The position numbers and the translations under genes are program-made. DNA of 64,000 nt. Source: Manihot esculenta (Eukaryota; Streptophyta; Magnoliopsida; Malpighiales; Euphorbiaceae). Location of the stretch: contig NC_035170.2 of assembly GCF_001659605.2 (NCBI RefSeq), positions 20,041,190 to 20,105,189 of the forward strand, read 5' to 3'. The notes under the pieces were generated by a model. It ran no database searches. It saw only the letters and a program-made list of their open reading frames with translations, and was not told the DNA's origin. Below, one piece after another: positions 23,234 through 36,836 of the stretch; within the stretch, counting starts at the first letter, position 1; each line of letters opens with the position of its first letter.

Positions 23234-24430
23234 TGATTAGAATTACAGTGGTGCCTTTCTCTTCTGTACTAACATACATCAACATCAAGTTAACATATAT
23301 TTTTACTAAAATAAAGTTAATTACATTTTGGAATGGCTTATTATGTAAAAGTTTATGGATTCCTCTTAGAAAGGGGAGAAATCAAGAAAAGTTATCGGAT
23401 CAGTCATGTTGTCACTTTACATGAGATATGAATCCATCTGATATATAAACAGAAGAATTTAACAGGGGCGAGCAGAATACCGTTTTAACTGAAAAAACCG
23501 ATAAAGGCTCCACAGAATTAGTTTGGCCAACTTCTTTGGTGCTCAAAGCTAAAAGCTGTGTAAAAACGGAAAAAGAAAACAAAAATCTTTTATCGTGGTG
23601 CCTGTGTTCAAATTTTGAGAATGTCTTCTATAGGACTGTTCTCTGAGACTAAATAGAACTGTGAAAAAAATTGGCAACACCTGATTACACAGATGGACTC
23701 TATCACAAACAACTCAAATACAAGAACTTAGAGACCCATGGATGACTCCACTCCATATAAAGATCCAGTGGACTCAGTAATCAGAAACATGCAAGCATAG
23801 ACTCCTTAGATTGAGCCCATAACCAGTAGATAGAACCCGAAAAGCTCACACTTTCTTTGATATAATTCATTTTGAAAAAAAAAAAAATGAAATCAAGTAA
23901 ATTCTCCCCCACAAAATAAAAAAAAAAAGTTCGTGATTGGAATTTTGAATTCCAAACAGGAGGTAAAAGTGGAGGTGACGACCATAAAACACCGGAGAAG
24001 ACACTAGGAAAGAATCGCCGTTTCACATTATTTCGACATATCATTCCACTCAGTCAAAGAGTGGAGGATCAATGAATCGTCAAGTTAATAAGATTTTCAA
24101 AGTCAATAAAATGACTTTTTACTTTGCAAAAAGGAAACAATTTCTATATAGAACAAATGAAACCTAAATCATGCATTCCTTAATAGCTTCCAAATATACT
24201 ATTCATCGTCCAGTGGTCTATTATAGTCGTACTGATTAACCAACGACAGAGAAATATAACATCCAAAGGCAGCCGCAGAATTAAAGGGCAGGCAGAGCTA
24301 TACTTTCAAGTTTTCAACACAAACTTTGATCAACCACACAATCAAGGTATGATCACTTCGAAAAGAAAAAGAAAAGATAAGGGTCAAACTAGCTGTCCAG
24401 ATTGCAGTAATGAGCTGCAGAATCACCATG
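23234..24430. other. 3' flank of the bHLH gene, no gene seen
   Basis: The 3' UTR probably lies within the first 200-300 bases. The rest holds A/T runs and no supported ORF, and ends at the TGTAG duplication bordering a solo LTR. Confidence 0.6.
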
Positions 24431-24435
24431 TGTAG

Positions 24436-25744
24436 TGATCAGTCTAAATTTAGACTATTTTATCATGATATTATTAATGTTAATTTACACTTTTTCTGCC
24501 TAATTTTGTAATTCTGGTCTTATTTTGCAAACAATGGTGTAAAGAGGTAATTTGGAGAAAATTTTCTTAAAACTGACTAAAATGGAACAAAAGAGAATAA
24601 ACATCCCAAGTTGCAACTGAAGAGGAGATAAATAAGGAAAGTAATTTAAAATTCAAATTTCAAATTTTCAAGAACATTCAAAATTCAGCTTATTCAAGAA
24701 GCCAAATCTCAAGAAGATACACATTCAAAAGTTAAAATTCAAAAGGAGGCTCCACCTCATCAATGCAAACTTGGGCAGCAAGTTAGTACTTGGGCAGCAA
24801 GGATCACATAAGCAGGTCGCACGCCCCATCTCTCTTCTCCACCATTCGGCCGCACCACTCCTTTGCTCACCAAGCCGCCGCACACTCTCCTTCCTTCTTC
24901 CTTTCTTTATTTTCTTGTTTTGTTTCAGTCATGAGTGGGTTCTAGTTGAAAATTGATTGAAACTTTAGTTGTTTTATGGATTGTGAGATCTGAACATACA
25001 TTGTTTATATTTTATTATTCAATATTTATGCAATTTCATGCTTAATTCCATTGTTGTTTTGTGGTTTAGATCAATAGGGCCAATTGATTCTTGATTGCAA
25101 AGTAATAATTTGTTAGTTTGGATAATTTTAAGTCCGTAATTGCTTGGATTATTCAAATATAAGTAACTCTTGGTGTAAAAACTAAAAAAATTGCATAATC
25201 TAGCAATATCACCATGCGTTTGGATAGCTAGAATTAAATCTCTTTATTTCTTAATGCAATTGACAGTTGTTAAACGCCAAAGGCCCAAAAACGTTCCTTG
25301 GCATCTTGTTGATTAGTAATTAATTAGAAGACGTTCCCTAATTGATTTATGCTTAAGGAGAGATATGGTGGTGAGAAGCATCTTCCATCTCCATAATTAA
25401 TTTATTGAATCAAACAAAAGAATTTAAATATCAATGATCAATCCCAATAACTGAAGTGAATCCAATTCTTCAACTAGAGCTTTTCTCATATTTGAATCTT
25501 CTTTACGTTTGTTATTTGCTTTACTCTATTACTTTCATTATTAGTTTAACTGAATCAATCTCAAAACTCCCATTTTATTTTGCTTTCAATTTATTTACTT
25601 TCAGTTTATTTTCTTAGTCTTAATAAGGAAAATAGGTAAATATCAATTTCTTGTGGATTCGATCATTTTATCACTATCTGCAGTTGTAAAATTATTGATA
25701 ACTAAAAAGGTTATTTTTGACCGGTTTCGACAACCGCACAGTCA
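24436..25744 (+). mobile_element. Solo LTR, Athila-derived family (1,309 bp), TSD TGTAG
   Basis: It runs from TGATCAGTC to ACCGCACAGTCA and is collinear with, but diverged from, the LTRs of element 2. It is flanked on both sides by TGTAG (24431-24435 and 25745-25749), a perfect 5-bp target duplication. No interior is present, so it is a solo LTR left by LTR-LTR recombination. It lies 282 bp past the stop codon of the receptor gene, on the opposite strand from that gene. Confidence 0.92.
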
Positions 25745-26025
25745 TGTAGATTTGGGGATGAGAACGAAAATTCTAAAACTTTATAGCCAAGTCCCTAATC
25801 AATCTGCCTCAAATCCAATCCCTACTTCATCCGTTTAAGCATGTTATAGTTATAGTAAACATGACATTCTAATCTACACTTCTTTATTGTCCATATACAT
25901 TAATGACACACATAAATTCAGCCTGAAAAAAAAACATCCACACGATGAACAAGAGTACTGTATGAACTACATGACACCTGTGTTGCTTGAAATCCTTGAA
26001 GATTGATAAATGTAGCTTGTCATTC

Positions 26026-29000
26026 TCAGGCACGTTCGTCGTTGACATGGTTTGGAACTTCTGCTTGACTGTCCAGTGGCATGTATTGTGCCATGATGGA
26101 TCTGATTTCAGAATCCATGTAAGACTGCCAAAACAACACAGAAAATGTCAAAACAGATTTTGGATATTTATCAACCTCATGAACTTCATCATGACAAGTG
26201 GCAATAATTAAGGCTACATTTAAAGAGTAGCATCATAATCTATAAGATACAAAATAATAAATGCATTGTGGAAGAGAGAAGACGTAGACCGCCAAAAATG
26301 ACAGAGATTGAATATTAGAAAATAGAACAGCACCATGCTTACCCTCAATCTATACTTGTAGACAAGATACCCTCCACCAGCAGCCATTCCCAAGCCTATC
26401 AAAATGACCCAAAAAGCAGCCCATGCTGACCTCACTTGAGTGCCACTCTTACCTGACATCAATCAATCGGTTAACAAGCACAGTAGTATTTACACTTAAA
26501 CAAAGAGGGTAAGGTTTGGACTCACTTATGCAGGTATCATGGTCTCTCATATAAAGAAGATCTCCATTACAAGTGCAATCATAGCTTCCCCACGTATTTT
26601 TACAGCTACATTCAGCGCACTGACAGGCCTTCTTCTCTTTGCATTCATCAATATCTGCATGGCCAATAAGAAACAACAAAATAGTTACCAATGAAGATTG
26701 TTTACAAGCTTGCAGTTTCTCTTTTCACATGACTTGACTACAATCCAGGTGTAGAACAAAATTGTTTTGGCATGACAAAAGCCCATTATTCTAAGCGGTA
26801 AAACCAAATCAATGCAGTTGGACCATCCTGATTATCTAAACATGATTAGATTGTTTCAAACTGAAACAATAGCCTTGTACTGAAATTTTGATTAAATGCA
26901 TGAACATAAAACTACTGCTAACTGAGCTATTGAACAACTACAGATTCCTGAAGCTGTACCACTACTGAACTCTACATTTAAGCCAAAGTATCACTGAAGC
27001 CTGCAGGATCCTGTCAATTCAGCAAAGACGAATTTTACAATCCCAACTAGTCCTAGGTACTAATAACCAAGAACTATGTCAAGGCAACAATAGCACCGCA
27101 TTGGGAAGTGAAATAAACATCAGAAAAAAGTCTGAAATATTATCGATTACAACTTAGAGTAACTTGTTCTGTCAAGCCTTATGCCTTAAACACCATACTC
27201 TTATTCATTGGATTATTGTTCCAGAGTCCTGGTAAAAGTAATTGATAAGAAAGTACAAATGTAAGCATTTGTTACCTTCACAACTTTTCACACCATCGCC
27301 TTTAAACCCAGCAGGACACTGGCATTTAACACCATCAATATCCTGTTTAATGGAATAATTAGAATCTGCAAATGAATTTATTTACTGGACAATGGAAAAT
27401 TACAAATCATAAGAGATCACCAACCGAACAAGCGGAGAAGGTGTGTCCGTTTCGAGATTCATGCCAACAGCCTCCATTATTAAGCTTGCACCTCCCTGGT
27501 CCACTTGCTGTAAATTACAAAATAGTTTATTTGAATATAACACTAACATATGTTGTTCAGAAACAAAATATTGAAAAAAAAAAAAAAAACACTTCATATA
27601 CGATGTATGCATATACAACTTATCTGTATCATCACCCAGAGAATCAATCCTTAGAAACACAGTTCAATGTTTCTCACTAGATTAATGGAGTAGGATCCAC
27701 CAATACATGGAAACACATATATTCAATGGACACCAACTTACATCTGTTAACCGAATTAAATGTCTACCGATTGACTCTAGCAACTTGCATATACATTTAA
27801 AAAAATTGGGATTTTCAATAATGTAGCTTAGAGTTTATTTAACAAAAAGAAAAGCCGAATAAAAGATTTTAAAAAGGAAAAATGAAAATGGAGAATTGAA
27901 CAAATGAACAGGTTTTAAATTTCCAATCTTCCATTTGGAAAATGAAAATTTAAAAAACTGAGAAATAGTGAAGAAAACTGGAAAACATTAAATAAATAAA
28001 TAAAAGGTTTTCCATAAATACACAAGGTCAAAACGTTCTCATCCAGATTCTACTGATCCATGAAAACCAAATAGCAAGCCATTCAAAGTTCAGGTTGCCT
28101 TGTTCAACAGCCCTACTAACCACATATTGTGCTTGTTCTATCTTCAATTACACTGAATTTAAACATTCTTTAATTGTATACTGTAATGTTATCAAACATA
28201 AGAATCATTCTAAGTCCTTTTCCATTAAATTCCGCAATTGCTTGCTAAAAAGAATTCAGATAATTATTCAGAATAGTCACAGCAGAAACCCCAAAGCTGA
28301 CTAAATCAACTGGAAAGATCCTTACTAATCATGCATCATAAAGTTGTACCAACAAGAAGCATTAAAATCACCTTCACAGTGGCTATAACCATCTCCTTTG
28401 AACTGAACACCATCAACCAAGGGGCATTCACATACCCTCCCACGAAATGTGTCCTAAGAAAATAGACACCACTCTCAATTAGGAAACCTAGACAAATACA
28501 GAACTCAACTGCCAGATACAAGCAACAGAGATAGTGTCAGGTTGCAAGTTTTTTTTCCTCACCTTGCAAGCCGTAATGTTAGATGTTTTATCTTGCCAGC
28601 AACCCCCATTATTGTCCATGCATTCATTAGTCTCAACATCTGCCATGGAAAGATTCCACAATCAGAAACTAACATTAAGAATAACAAATCACTTAAGACC
28701 GCCACTTCCCAACATTAGTTGGGACAAGGCAGTCTGCTGGAATGCGTCTGCATAAGGTCCTCTCTGTCACAAGTATTAAGAGCATGTTTGTTGACGTTGT
28801 TAATAACAACTTGTTCCAATGAAACACAATAGGTTTACAATTTGATTTAAGGTGCCAAAAGCTGCTTTTGAACATAGTTCATGTTTGAAGCTTTTGCAAA
28901 TAGCTATTGAATTGCATAGATCAACTTTGCAATTAGCATTTCATTCTCCAACTCAAATTCTTGTCATACACATTTTCTAGCTATGTGCAACAGGAATGTC

Positions 29001-32000
29001 AAACATTCCTTATTGACCATTCTAAAGACTGAACCTCTATTATGTAGCTTAACAAACCAAGTCCTGTAATTGCATCACAAAATTGCCTAACTTTCACCAG
29101 CTAATTCCCACTGAACAGCATGAGAAACTTACCACCACTCAAACAAACACCTGGCTCAGTGGTTTCTTCAAAACCAGCACATATAGCTTTCAGAACAGCA
29201 CCTTTCTCCAACTTTCCTGCATGTGCATGCATTTGGTTAAAGTAATTAAAACCAAAATCAAAATTCATAATAATAATAACAATACTAAGAACAATAATAA
29301 AGGCTGCTCATGGAAACAGAAGCAACAGAAGCACACAGTAATATACCTCGATATTGTCGGTTGTTGACAACAAGGGTGGGCAATATGGTTACATCACCCC
29401 TTGATCCTTTCCCAACCTGCATGAAGGTCATTGTCAAGCAGCTATGCATGGTTGAACTTAATATCAGGAGTTTCAAAATGTGGCAGAGTGGCAACAAGAG
29501 TTCCAAACAGATTAAAGACAAAAAGTAAGGGTACTAGTGCTTGTAAAGCTATTGTTATATAAACAAGGCAATTACCTGGGCATCTTGTTCTTCTTTCAAA
29601 ACAGGATTCTCAGAATCAGCATTCGGGTCCCCCATACATTTCTCAACCTTTTTGACATCAAGTCCTGAGAACACGTCACATCAATAAGAAGAAAGCAATA
29701 AATATGACCACAAATTTGTTCCCCATTTTTGGGCAATCCTTTTAATGAGAAGATGCAAGATTTACTTACCAAGGGTTCTGATAACAGAATCAGCACATTC
29801 TTTGTTGTATCTTTTCTCCTTCATTGGGCACCTGATTTGGAAATCAGTTACATAGTCCCACCACACCCAAGGTCTATTGCTCTCATTTGCTACTTTAAAA
29901 ACACAGAGTTGCCTAAGATTTTCAAGAACAACATTCTTCCCCTCATAACCTGTGCTGAAATCCTGTTCAGGATCAGGAGCACAATATCTTCCACGATTTA
30001 TGCACTGAGACTTGCACTGCCTGCTCAAGGTGAATGCCTGAGGACAGTACCAGGTTATGTAATGAGGTGTAAACTGGGTGTAACCACCTTTTTCAAGTAT
30101 TTGTGCTGGACCTCTAAAATCCTTCACAAACTCCATCAGCATATCACATTTTACCCCACATTCATCATTGCTGTTGGTCCATAATTCATACTCCACACGA
30201 TCATCAGGGTGTGGAACAGCTTCTCTCCAATCAAGGTTCACATTTACCATATCTCCACTGCTTATTGCTTTCTTTAATGTTTCACCAAAGCTTTTCTCAA
30301 TCAGTGCAGATGGTATTGTTATGTTCTCAATATATTTTGCAGAACCACCATCCTCTTGAGGTGAATCCATCGTTATCAATGGTTCCTCAATGTCATCTGC
30401 AACAAGAACAGCAGAAGCCCCTGCCTTCTGGGCATTCCAAACTTTCAAAGCAAAGAAGCAGTCTGGAATGTGCCAAAAATCAACCATTAGTAAATTAGCA
30501 CAGCACAGCAATGCAATTTGAACTAATACTTCTCCTTGTAATTTGCAAAGAATCATGAAATAAAAATCCCTTAATCCAGGTTCCCATTCAGACACTTTGA
30601 CGTGCACATGTATATATGCAGACCCTACTAGCTTATTCTCGTGCAGTTATCTGAGCAGTAGGTAGACAACTCATTGCAGGCATTAAAACATTGATGAGTA
30701 AATAAGAAGAAAAATCACAACAAAAAGGGTTCAAGCTTCCGAATTTAATCTCCCGCAGGAGAGCAAATGAGTCAAGAGTCAAGCTACTTGAGTCCAGATA
30801 GGAAAATACTTGAAATCTAAAAATTCGATAAAGCTCGAGTGCTTCAAGTAGATTGGTAAGTCAAGTTAAAGTAATTCGGTAACTTGAGTTTGAATACCAT
30901 AACACTTGACTCGAGCAGATGCCAAGACTAATCGAATTTGTGTAAAATTACCCCCTTACGACTGTAAAATTATATGCAATTCGAGCTTCTTTGAGCTTGA
31001 ATTTGAGATTTTCAATTTCCATTTCTAGTTACCAAGTCAAGCCAAATTGAGCTCCAATACTAGGAGTATCTAATAGAGCTGAGTTCAATCTCTAAAAAAT
31101 TAAGCTCAAGACCCAACTTGACTTAATCACCCTCTAATCTCTCATGCCTCAAGTCGAACAAAACTCTAAAGAAATGGGAGGCGAAGCAACTATTGCATTC
31201 TCAACTCAGAAAACTATGAAGGAGCGACAGTTCTATCTTAAATAATTAAAAATGTCAAAAATTATCATACAAGTACAAAAGAAACTTCCTAAATAAATTT
31301 ACCTAATTTATCAGAATCAACCAAAAATGCTAAAACCCCAGCAGAAAGAAGCAAAAAGCATGCAATCTTAATTGAGCAGAAGGTCCCTCCACAAAACCCT
31401 CAAAAGAGAGGAGCGACAAATAGATAACTCATATTAATCAATAACAACGCCACTTTCTCGCTGAACCAAAAAAGAAAGATTAAACATGCTTCAATAATCT
31501 CCAGCACAACAAAAAATAAAAAATAAAAAATCAAAGGAATAGAAATAAATAAAAAAATCTTCAGCTAATCAGCAGAAGGAAAATTTCACACTCAAAACAT
31601 CAAAACTGCAATAAAAATTAGGAAAAAAAATACCGAGTCACGGCTATGGATTACTACGAGGAGCTTAAAAAGGAGCAAATTATTCAAATTAGGAAAAAGG
31701 CATCTCGCAAATAACAAAAACCAGCAGAGCTCATAAAATCAATCGAATTAGCTTGACAAAGAGAAGGTACCTTACATTTAAATAAAGACTATGATTCAAA
31801 TGCAAAACAACTATCAAATTAACTAAAAAGAAAAAGTGAATACCTCCACGATCGAGCAAGACAAAAGTCGGTAAAGCTCCAGGCTTAGACTTGAATGAAA
31901 TCCCAAAATCATCGAACTCCTTACAGCCTTTTCTGTTATCCTTTGGATACACCACAGTCCCGGCCATACTACCCCCATATTGTGGGATCCCAAAATTCCC

Positions 32001-32156
32001 TATTGCACTATCGTGCGTCCCCTTTATTTTATCCGGCGATATCACCTTCAAGCTGTTCTTTTCCACAACAAACCTCGCTAAAGAAACATTAGGAACCATC
32101 AAGTACACAAGCAAAAACCCTAGACAGAGACTAAAACCCGGTCTTCTGAACTCCAT
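26026..32156 (-). CDS. VSR: Vacuolar sorting receptor (VSR/BP-80 family)
   Basis: Twelve coding exons on the minus strand: 32156-31844, 30462-29770, 29664-29576, 29416-29347, 29216-29133, 28639-28563, 28453-28372, 27507-27425, 27342-27276, 26654-26526, 26452-26343, 26124-26026. All introns are GT-AG and the frame is preserved, giving 631 residues, close to the family norm of about 620-630. In order: signal peptide (1-~25), protease-associated domain (~50-170, with ASAVLVADD), cysteine-rich central region, EGF-like repeats (~415-560, the last calcium-binding type, [13 protein letters not shown]), one membrane span (572-594) and a short cytosolic tail with the YMPL sorting signal (613-616). Such receptors carry soluble proteins with vacuolar signals from the Golgi to prevacuolar compartments. 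The start chosen gives the canonical signal peptide; an in-frame ATG at 32234 would add 26 unlikely residues. Intron 1 is 1.4 kb. Confidence 0.95.
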
Positions 32157-32560
32157 CTCGACCCAAAACGATTTCCAAAAAATAGAAAAAAAAAAAATCT
32201 GCGTTTTGCTATTGCGGATCAATCGATTGAGCACAACAAAGAAAATGGTGTTCTAGAACCATAACAATAATTAAAAAAAATAATAATCAAGGGGTCATAT
32301 TGTTAGCATAGAGATTTGGGGCTTTTTGGAGAAGAATCTAAAGATGTGGGTTGTATTTATTGATTTTGCTTGTTGAGTTAAAGAAATCTTGCGTGGTAGA
32401 TTTATGGAGTATATGGGTAAGGGTATGGCTCTGTACCTTAGTTTTCCAGCTGCGTGACCGCGAAGAGTGCTAGTCTCAGAGTCTCTCAGTTTTCTTTCTT
32501 TCGCTATTTCAGTCTCTGGAGACAAAAGGTAAAACATATCAACGTCTCCAAATCCAAGTT
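32157..32560 (-). promoter_or_regulatory. 5' UTR and proximal promoter of the receptor gene
   Basis: This is less AT-rich than the DNA beyond it, with a pyrimidine-rich leader on the minus strand close to the ATG. No single clear TATA box could be assigned. Confidence 0.4.
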
Positions 32561-35231
32561 AAGAAACCAAGATATTATTTTTTGTTTTCCCATCTGTCCT
32601 AAAAGGATTTTTTATAACTAATTATCTTAATTATTTTCATAATTAGCCTATAAATATATTTAGTTAAATATATATTTATAAATCTGTATTTTACCATTCT
32701 TATTTATTAAATTTTTAATTTTAATAGTAATTTAATAAACATTTAAATTTAATAAAAAAATTATTTTTAAATATAATTTTACTAAATTTATAAATTTAAA
32801 ATTATGTTTAAAAATAATTTTTCAGATTTATAATTTTAAAAATATATTTAAAAGTATTTTTTTTAATTTTAGATATTTAATAATATTTTTTAAAAACATT
32901 TTAAGTGTTTAAAAGTAATATTTTTTTAAATTTAGGTATTCAATGCGTTATTGAAAAATTTGATAAGTAAAAATATTAAAATATAATTATATAAATATAT
33001 ATTTTATTGATATATTTTAATATAAATTAATGTATTTTACCATTCTTATTTATTAAATTTTTAATTTTAATAGTAATTTAATAAACATTTAAATTTAATA
33101 AAAAAATTATTTTTAAATATAATTTTACTAAATTTATAAATTTAAAATTATGTTTAAAAATAATTTTTCAGATTTATAATTTTAAAAATATATTTAAAAG
33201 TATTTTTTTAATTTTAGATATTTAATAATATTTTTTAAAAACATTTTAAGTGTTTAAAAGTAATATTTTTTTAAATTTAGGTATTCAATGCGTTATTGAA
33301 AAATTTGATAAGTAAAAATATTAAAATATAATTATATAAATATATATTTTATTGATATATTTTAATATAAATTAATTATTGGATTGCATCCTTAAATTAT
33401 TTTGAGAGATAAATTAATCAAAATATAAACAAACTTTTTTAGGTAAATAATTATAATATTAAATAAGATAAATTCCTACCGACACTCTGAATTTTTTTTA
33501 AAAAAATATTAATTTATTTTTATTTTAAAATTACTTAATTAAAATATAATTATATTTTATAAAATTTAACTCTACGGGTTGCTATTCAAAAATATTTATT
33601 TTCTTGATATTTATTATTTAATTTTATAATTTAAAATATTTATACTATTTAATTTTTTAAATTAATATTAAAATAAATTGATTAAGTTTTAATTTGTAAA
33701 ATATATAAATTAATTAATTTTAAAAAAATACAAAAATTTAAAAATAATAATTTTCTATTAAATATTGTGTAAATTGATATGAGTGGTTGGATCACGAATA
33801 GGATTTGATGATCTTAATGATTGTGTACGTAAATTAGCGTTACACGGAATAGAATCCTAAAATACTTTATTTTTCTTGATGCAGAAGACTACAGTGGCAA
33901 TGCGGTAATTTAGGAAGGTAGACCCATAACACTTTATTTTTAGTGAAACGATCGTGTAAAACACTCTTTTCATATAATATGTAATTCGTATTTTTTTATT
34001 TTATCGAATATGTAATCCATATTGTATACCGTTTAACACGTGTTCGTATTCAAATAATGCCCAAAATTCAAAAACTTGCTTTTTTAACATATATATATTA
34101 TTTTAATATAAATTAAATTTCCTATTAATATATATATTATTTTTATATAAATTAAATTATAAAATTTAAAATAAAAAATAATAAAATCATAAAATATTTT
34201 TTTATTTTCTCCTAATAAATATATTTCTTTATTTTCAGAACGATATACTTTACCTTTAATTTATTATTCCATCTAAAAATTAGTCCATCCATTCATTTTT
34301 CATTTTAACTTTATCTTTTCAAATATTCTTATTTTGTTTCCTTTCTTTTTTTTCTCTTCTTTTTCCTTTTGAATAAATTACAATTTGTTTTTTATAATTT
34401 AATAAAATCTTTACTTTAATTTCTATATTTTTAAATTTTTTATTTAATTTTTAACATTTAAATAAACCTATAAATTAGATTTTCTATTAATTTTAAAAAA
34501 TAACTAAAATGTACTTTATTATATTTTTAATATAATACAACTAAATCCTTTAAATTAAATAAAATCTATAATTTAATCATTTAATTAAAAAATCATAATT
34601 TACTCTAATATTTTTATGATTGATATTTAATATTATAATTATTTTTAAATAAATACTTATAACATCACATATTTATCCTTAAAAATTATATTTATTTACA
34701 AATAAACCCTTATATTTTATAAAACAATCCATAAATATATTTAATTAAAAATAAGCATTTTTTTACTAATCGATCCCTAAATATTGTACTTACTTAATAA
34801 TAAACCTATATATATTTATAAATAATTTCTAAGAATTGCTTTTCAAATATTATAATATTTATTGATTAAACTCTTATATTTTTATAAATAATTATAATAT
34901 TTCGGTATCAACTAAAAAAATAAAACAGATTATTCATAAATATTTATATTATTAAGAGATTAATTTGAAAAAAATATAGTACTTATTTACAAATAATTAT
35001 AATATTTAAAAAATAATGGATAAATTACTATAAAATCCTTAAATTTTTTAAGAAATTTAATAATTCGTCTCTATTTTAAAATCACTCAATTAAAATATCA
35101 CTTATATTTTATAAAGTTGAACTATTTAGTTCATCGATTAAAAAATTATTAAATATAATTATTCATAAATAATTACATAATTACTTTAATAAAAATATAA
35201 AAACTTATTTGTAAATAAGTATAATATTTAA
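32561..35231. other. AT-rich intergenic DNA, no gene seen
   Basis: Almost entirely A/T runs with a 346-bp tandem duplication (listed separately). No supported ORF or RNA gene. It ends at the Tat-lineage LTR. Confidence 0.7.
32685..33375. repeat. 346-bp tandem duplication
   Basis: Copy one (32685-33030) and copy two (33031-33375) both start TGTATTTTACCATTC and end ATATAAATTAA. By eye the only difference is one T in a poly(T) run. The duplication is therefore recent, or possibly an assembly artefact. Confidence 0.92.
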
Positions 35232-35681
35232 TGTTCTGAAATTCAGAAAATAGGTTTTACAGTGTATCAGTGAGGTTAGCTTGAGAAGATCACGTCTCCC
35301 CCATTTATTCCTTTTTCTTTTATCCTCTAGTGATGCATAACCGCCCCTGCTACCGTACCACCTATTCCTGTCATTCAGGTCCGTACGTACGGGCATGCCA
35401 GCATACCCCTTTTTGTCAGGCGGCTATTTAATTTTTCCGATGTGCGTGCTGATAAGGCTGTGAGGTGACTAGGTCTGCTCTCTTACCTCTTATCACATCA
35501 CCTAGGTGGGCTATCTTCGGGTGGACCTGCACGTATGGTTAGTTCGGCTTGCTTCATGTCACCGGGCTAGAGCGCGTAATATTAGGATGGTTTGCTTGAG
35601 AACGGCCTGATGGACTTTGGGCCTGTGTCTTTCTCCAGGGCTCGGCCTCACCCTAGGGTGTAAGAAGCCTGGCAGTCATCA
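35232..35681 (-). repeat. 3' LTR of a second Tat-lineage element (450 bp)
   Basis: Collinear with the LTR at 16083-16497. No PBS lies to its left, and a pyrimidine-rich block (35682-35700; a polypurine tract on the minus strand) lies to its right. So it is the 3' LTR of a minus-strand element whose remainder is lost beyond 36095. Confidence 0.72.
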
Positions 35682-35700
35682 AGTGCCCCTTTACCTCCTC
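35682..35700 (-). other. Polypurine tract of the second Tat-lineage element
   Basis: The minus strand reads GAGGAGGTAAAGGGG followed by a few bases and then the LTR start, fitting the normal PPT position. Confidence 0.5.
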
Positions 35701-35895
35701 AACAGTTATTCCATGAGTGAAGAGGGGTAAATCCCTAGACCCCATTATGACCGCGCGACCCGAGGGAGGCTCCGGTCAAAATGTCCTTTCCCTGCCTTTA
35801 CTATTTTCAAATTCAAAATCTCCAATTTTCTCCAAACTCTCCTTCTCGCCCTTGTTCTCTGTACTTCATCTCTCTCATCCTATGTAAAATTTCTT

Positions 35896-36095
35896 TTGAA
35901 GTACGTGTTTTGCTCTCTAATGGTTGCTCCCAAAATCCCTGATGTTGTGAATCTAACGTCCTGCATTACCCCTTTTTCCCTTGCCAACTTCTTTTGTCGG
36001 GAGTATCTAGATACCTCTATCTGCCACATGAGGGCTCCCCTTCGTAATGAGAGGATCGTTCTTCACGTTCCTTCGCCACCGAGTTTGAGTGACCC
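35896..36095 (+). pseudogene. Antisense ORF fragment of a Tat-lineage element
   Basis: An ORF beginning MVAPKIPDVVNLTSC runs on the plus strand, opposite to the element it belongs to, just inside the 3' LTR. Some Tat-lineage elements are known to carry such an antisense ORF between pol and the 3' LTR, of uncertain function. Here it is cut after about 65 codons by insertion of element C at 36096; its apparent continuation is LTR sequence. I do not recognise the domain. Confidence 0.45.
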
Positions 36096-36490
36096 TGACT
36101 CACGGTTGTCGAATCCGGTCAAAAATAACCTTTCTGGTTATCAATAATTTTACAACTGTAGATAGTGGTGAAAGGATCGAATCCACAGGGAATTGAAAAC
36201 TTACCTATCTTCCTTATCAAGACCAAGAGAATTAACTGAAACAAAAATAAACTGAAAGAGAAGTAAACTGAAACGAGATAAACTGAAAGCAAATAAACTG
36301 AAAAGTAAAATGGGGGGGTTTTGAGATTGATGCAATTAATCTAAAACTGAAAGCAATAAAAGAAGGCAAATAATTAAAATAAAAGAAATCAATAATGAGA
36401 ACGCTCTAGTTGAAGAATCGGATTCACTTCAGTTGTTGAGATTGATCATTGAAACTTATGTTCTTTTGATTGATTCAATAGATTAGTTAT
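36096..36490 (-). repeat. 3' LTR of element C, left piece
   Basis: Starts TGACTCACGGTTGTCGAA, the inverted end of this LTR family, and stops at the GTTAT target duplication of element B. Confidence 0.9.
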
Positions 36491-36828
36491 TGTAATACCC
36501 GGCTAGACTCCAATATCGGAATTCCTACCGTCCAGTGGAATCTCGGGTGTCGGAGACCTCTAGAAGGGTAAAATCATGTTTTTATAAAATATTTTAAGGT
36601 ATTTTATGTTTTTAAGCTAGAAGGAAAATGAGTTTTTGCATGAAAATGATCTTGGAGGAAGACCCAAGTTCGGCCGCGGAACCTCAAGTTCGGCCGCCGA
36701 ACATGCATGCGCTTCGGAAGTGCTTTAGGCCCCCGAAGGCATAAGTGAGGGAAGTCCAGGTTCGGCCGCCGAACATGGCATGCATGCGGAGGCACGTTCG
36801 GCTCCCGAATGTGGCCTGGTCAGCCACC

Positions 36829-36836
36829 TATAAAGG
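36829..36836 (+). promoter_or_regulatory. LTR TATA box of element B
   Basis: TATAAAGG at the position equivalent to the A1 LTR TATA box, just after the first palindrome cluster. Confidence 0.65.

Noticed and set aside
36096..36147. Apparent continuation of the antisense ORF to 36147
   Set aside because: From 36096 the sequence is the end of the element C LTR, so the last codons are a chance extension.
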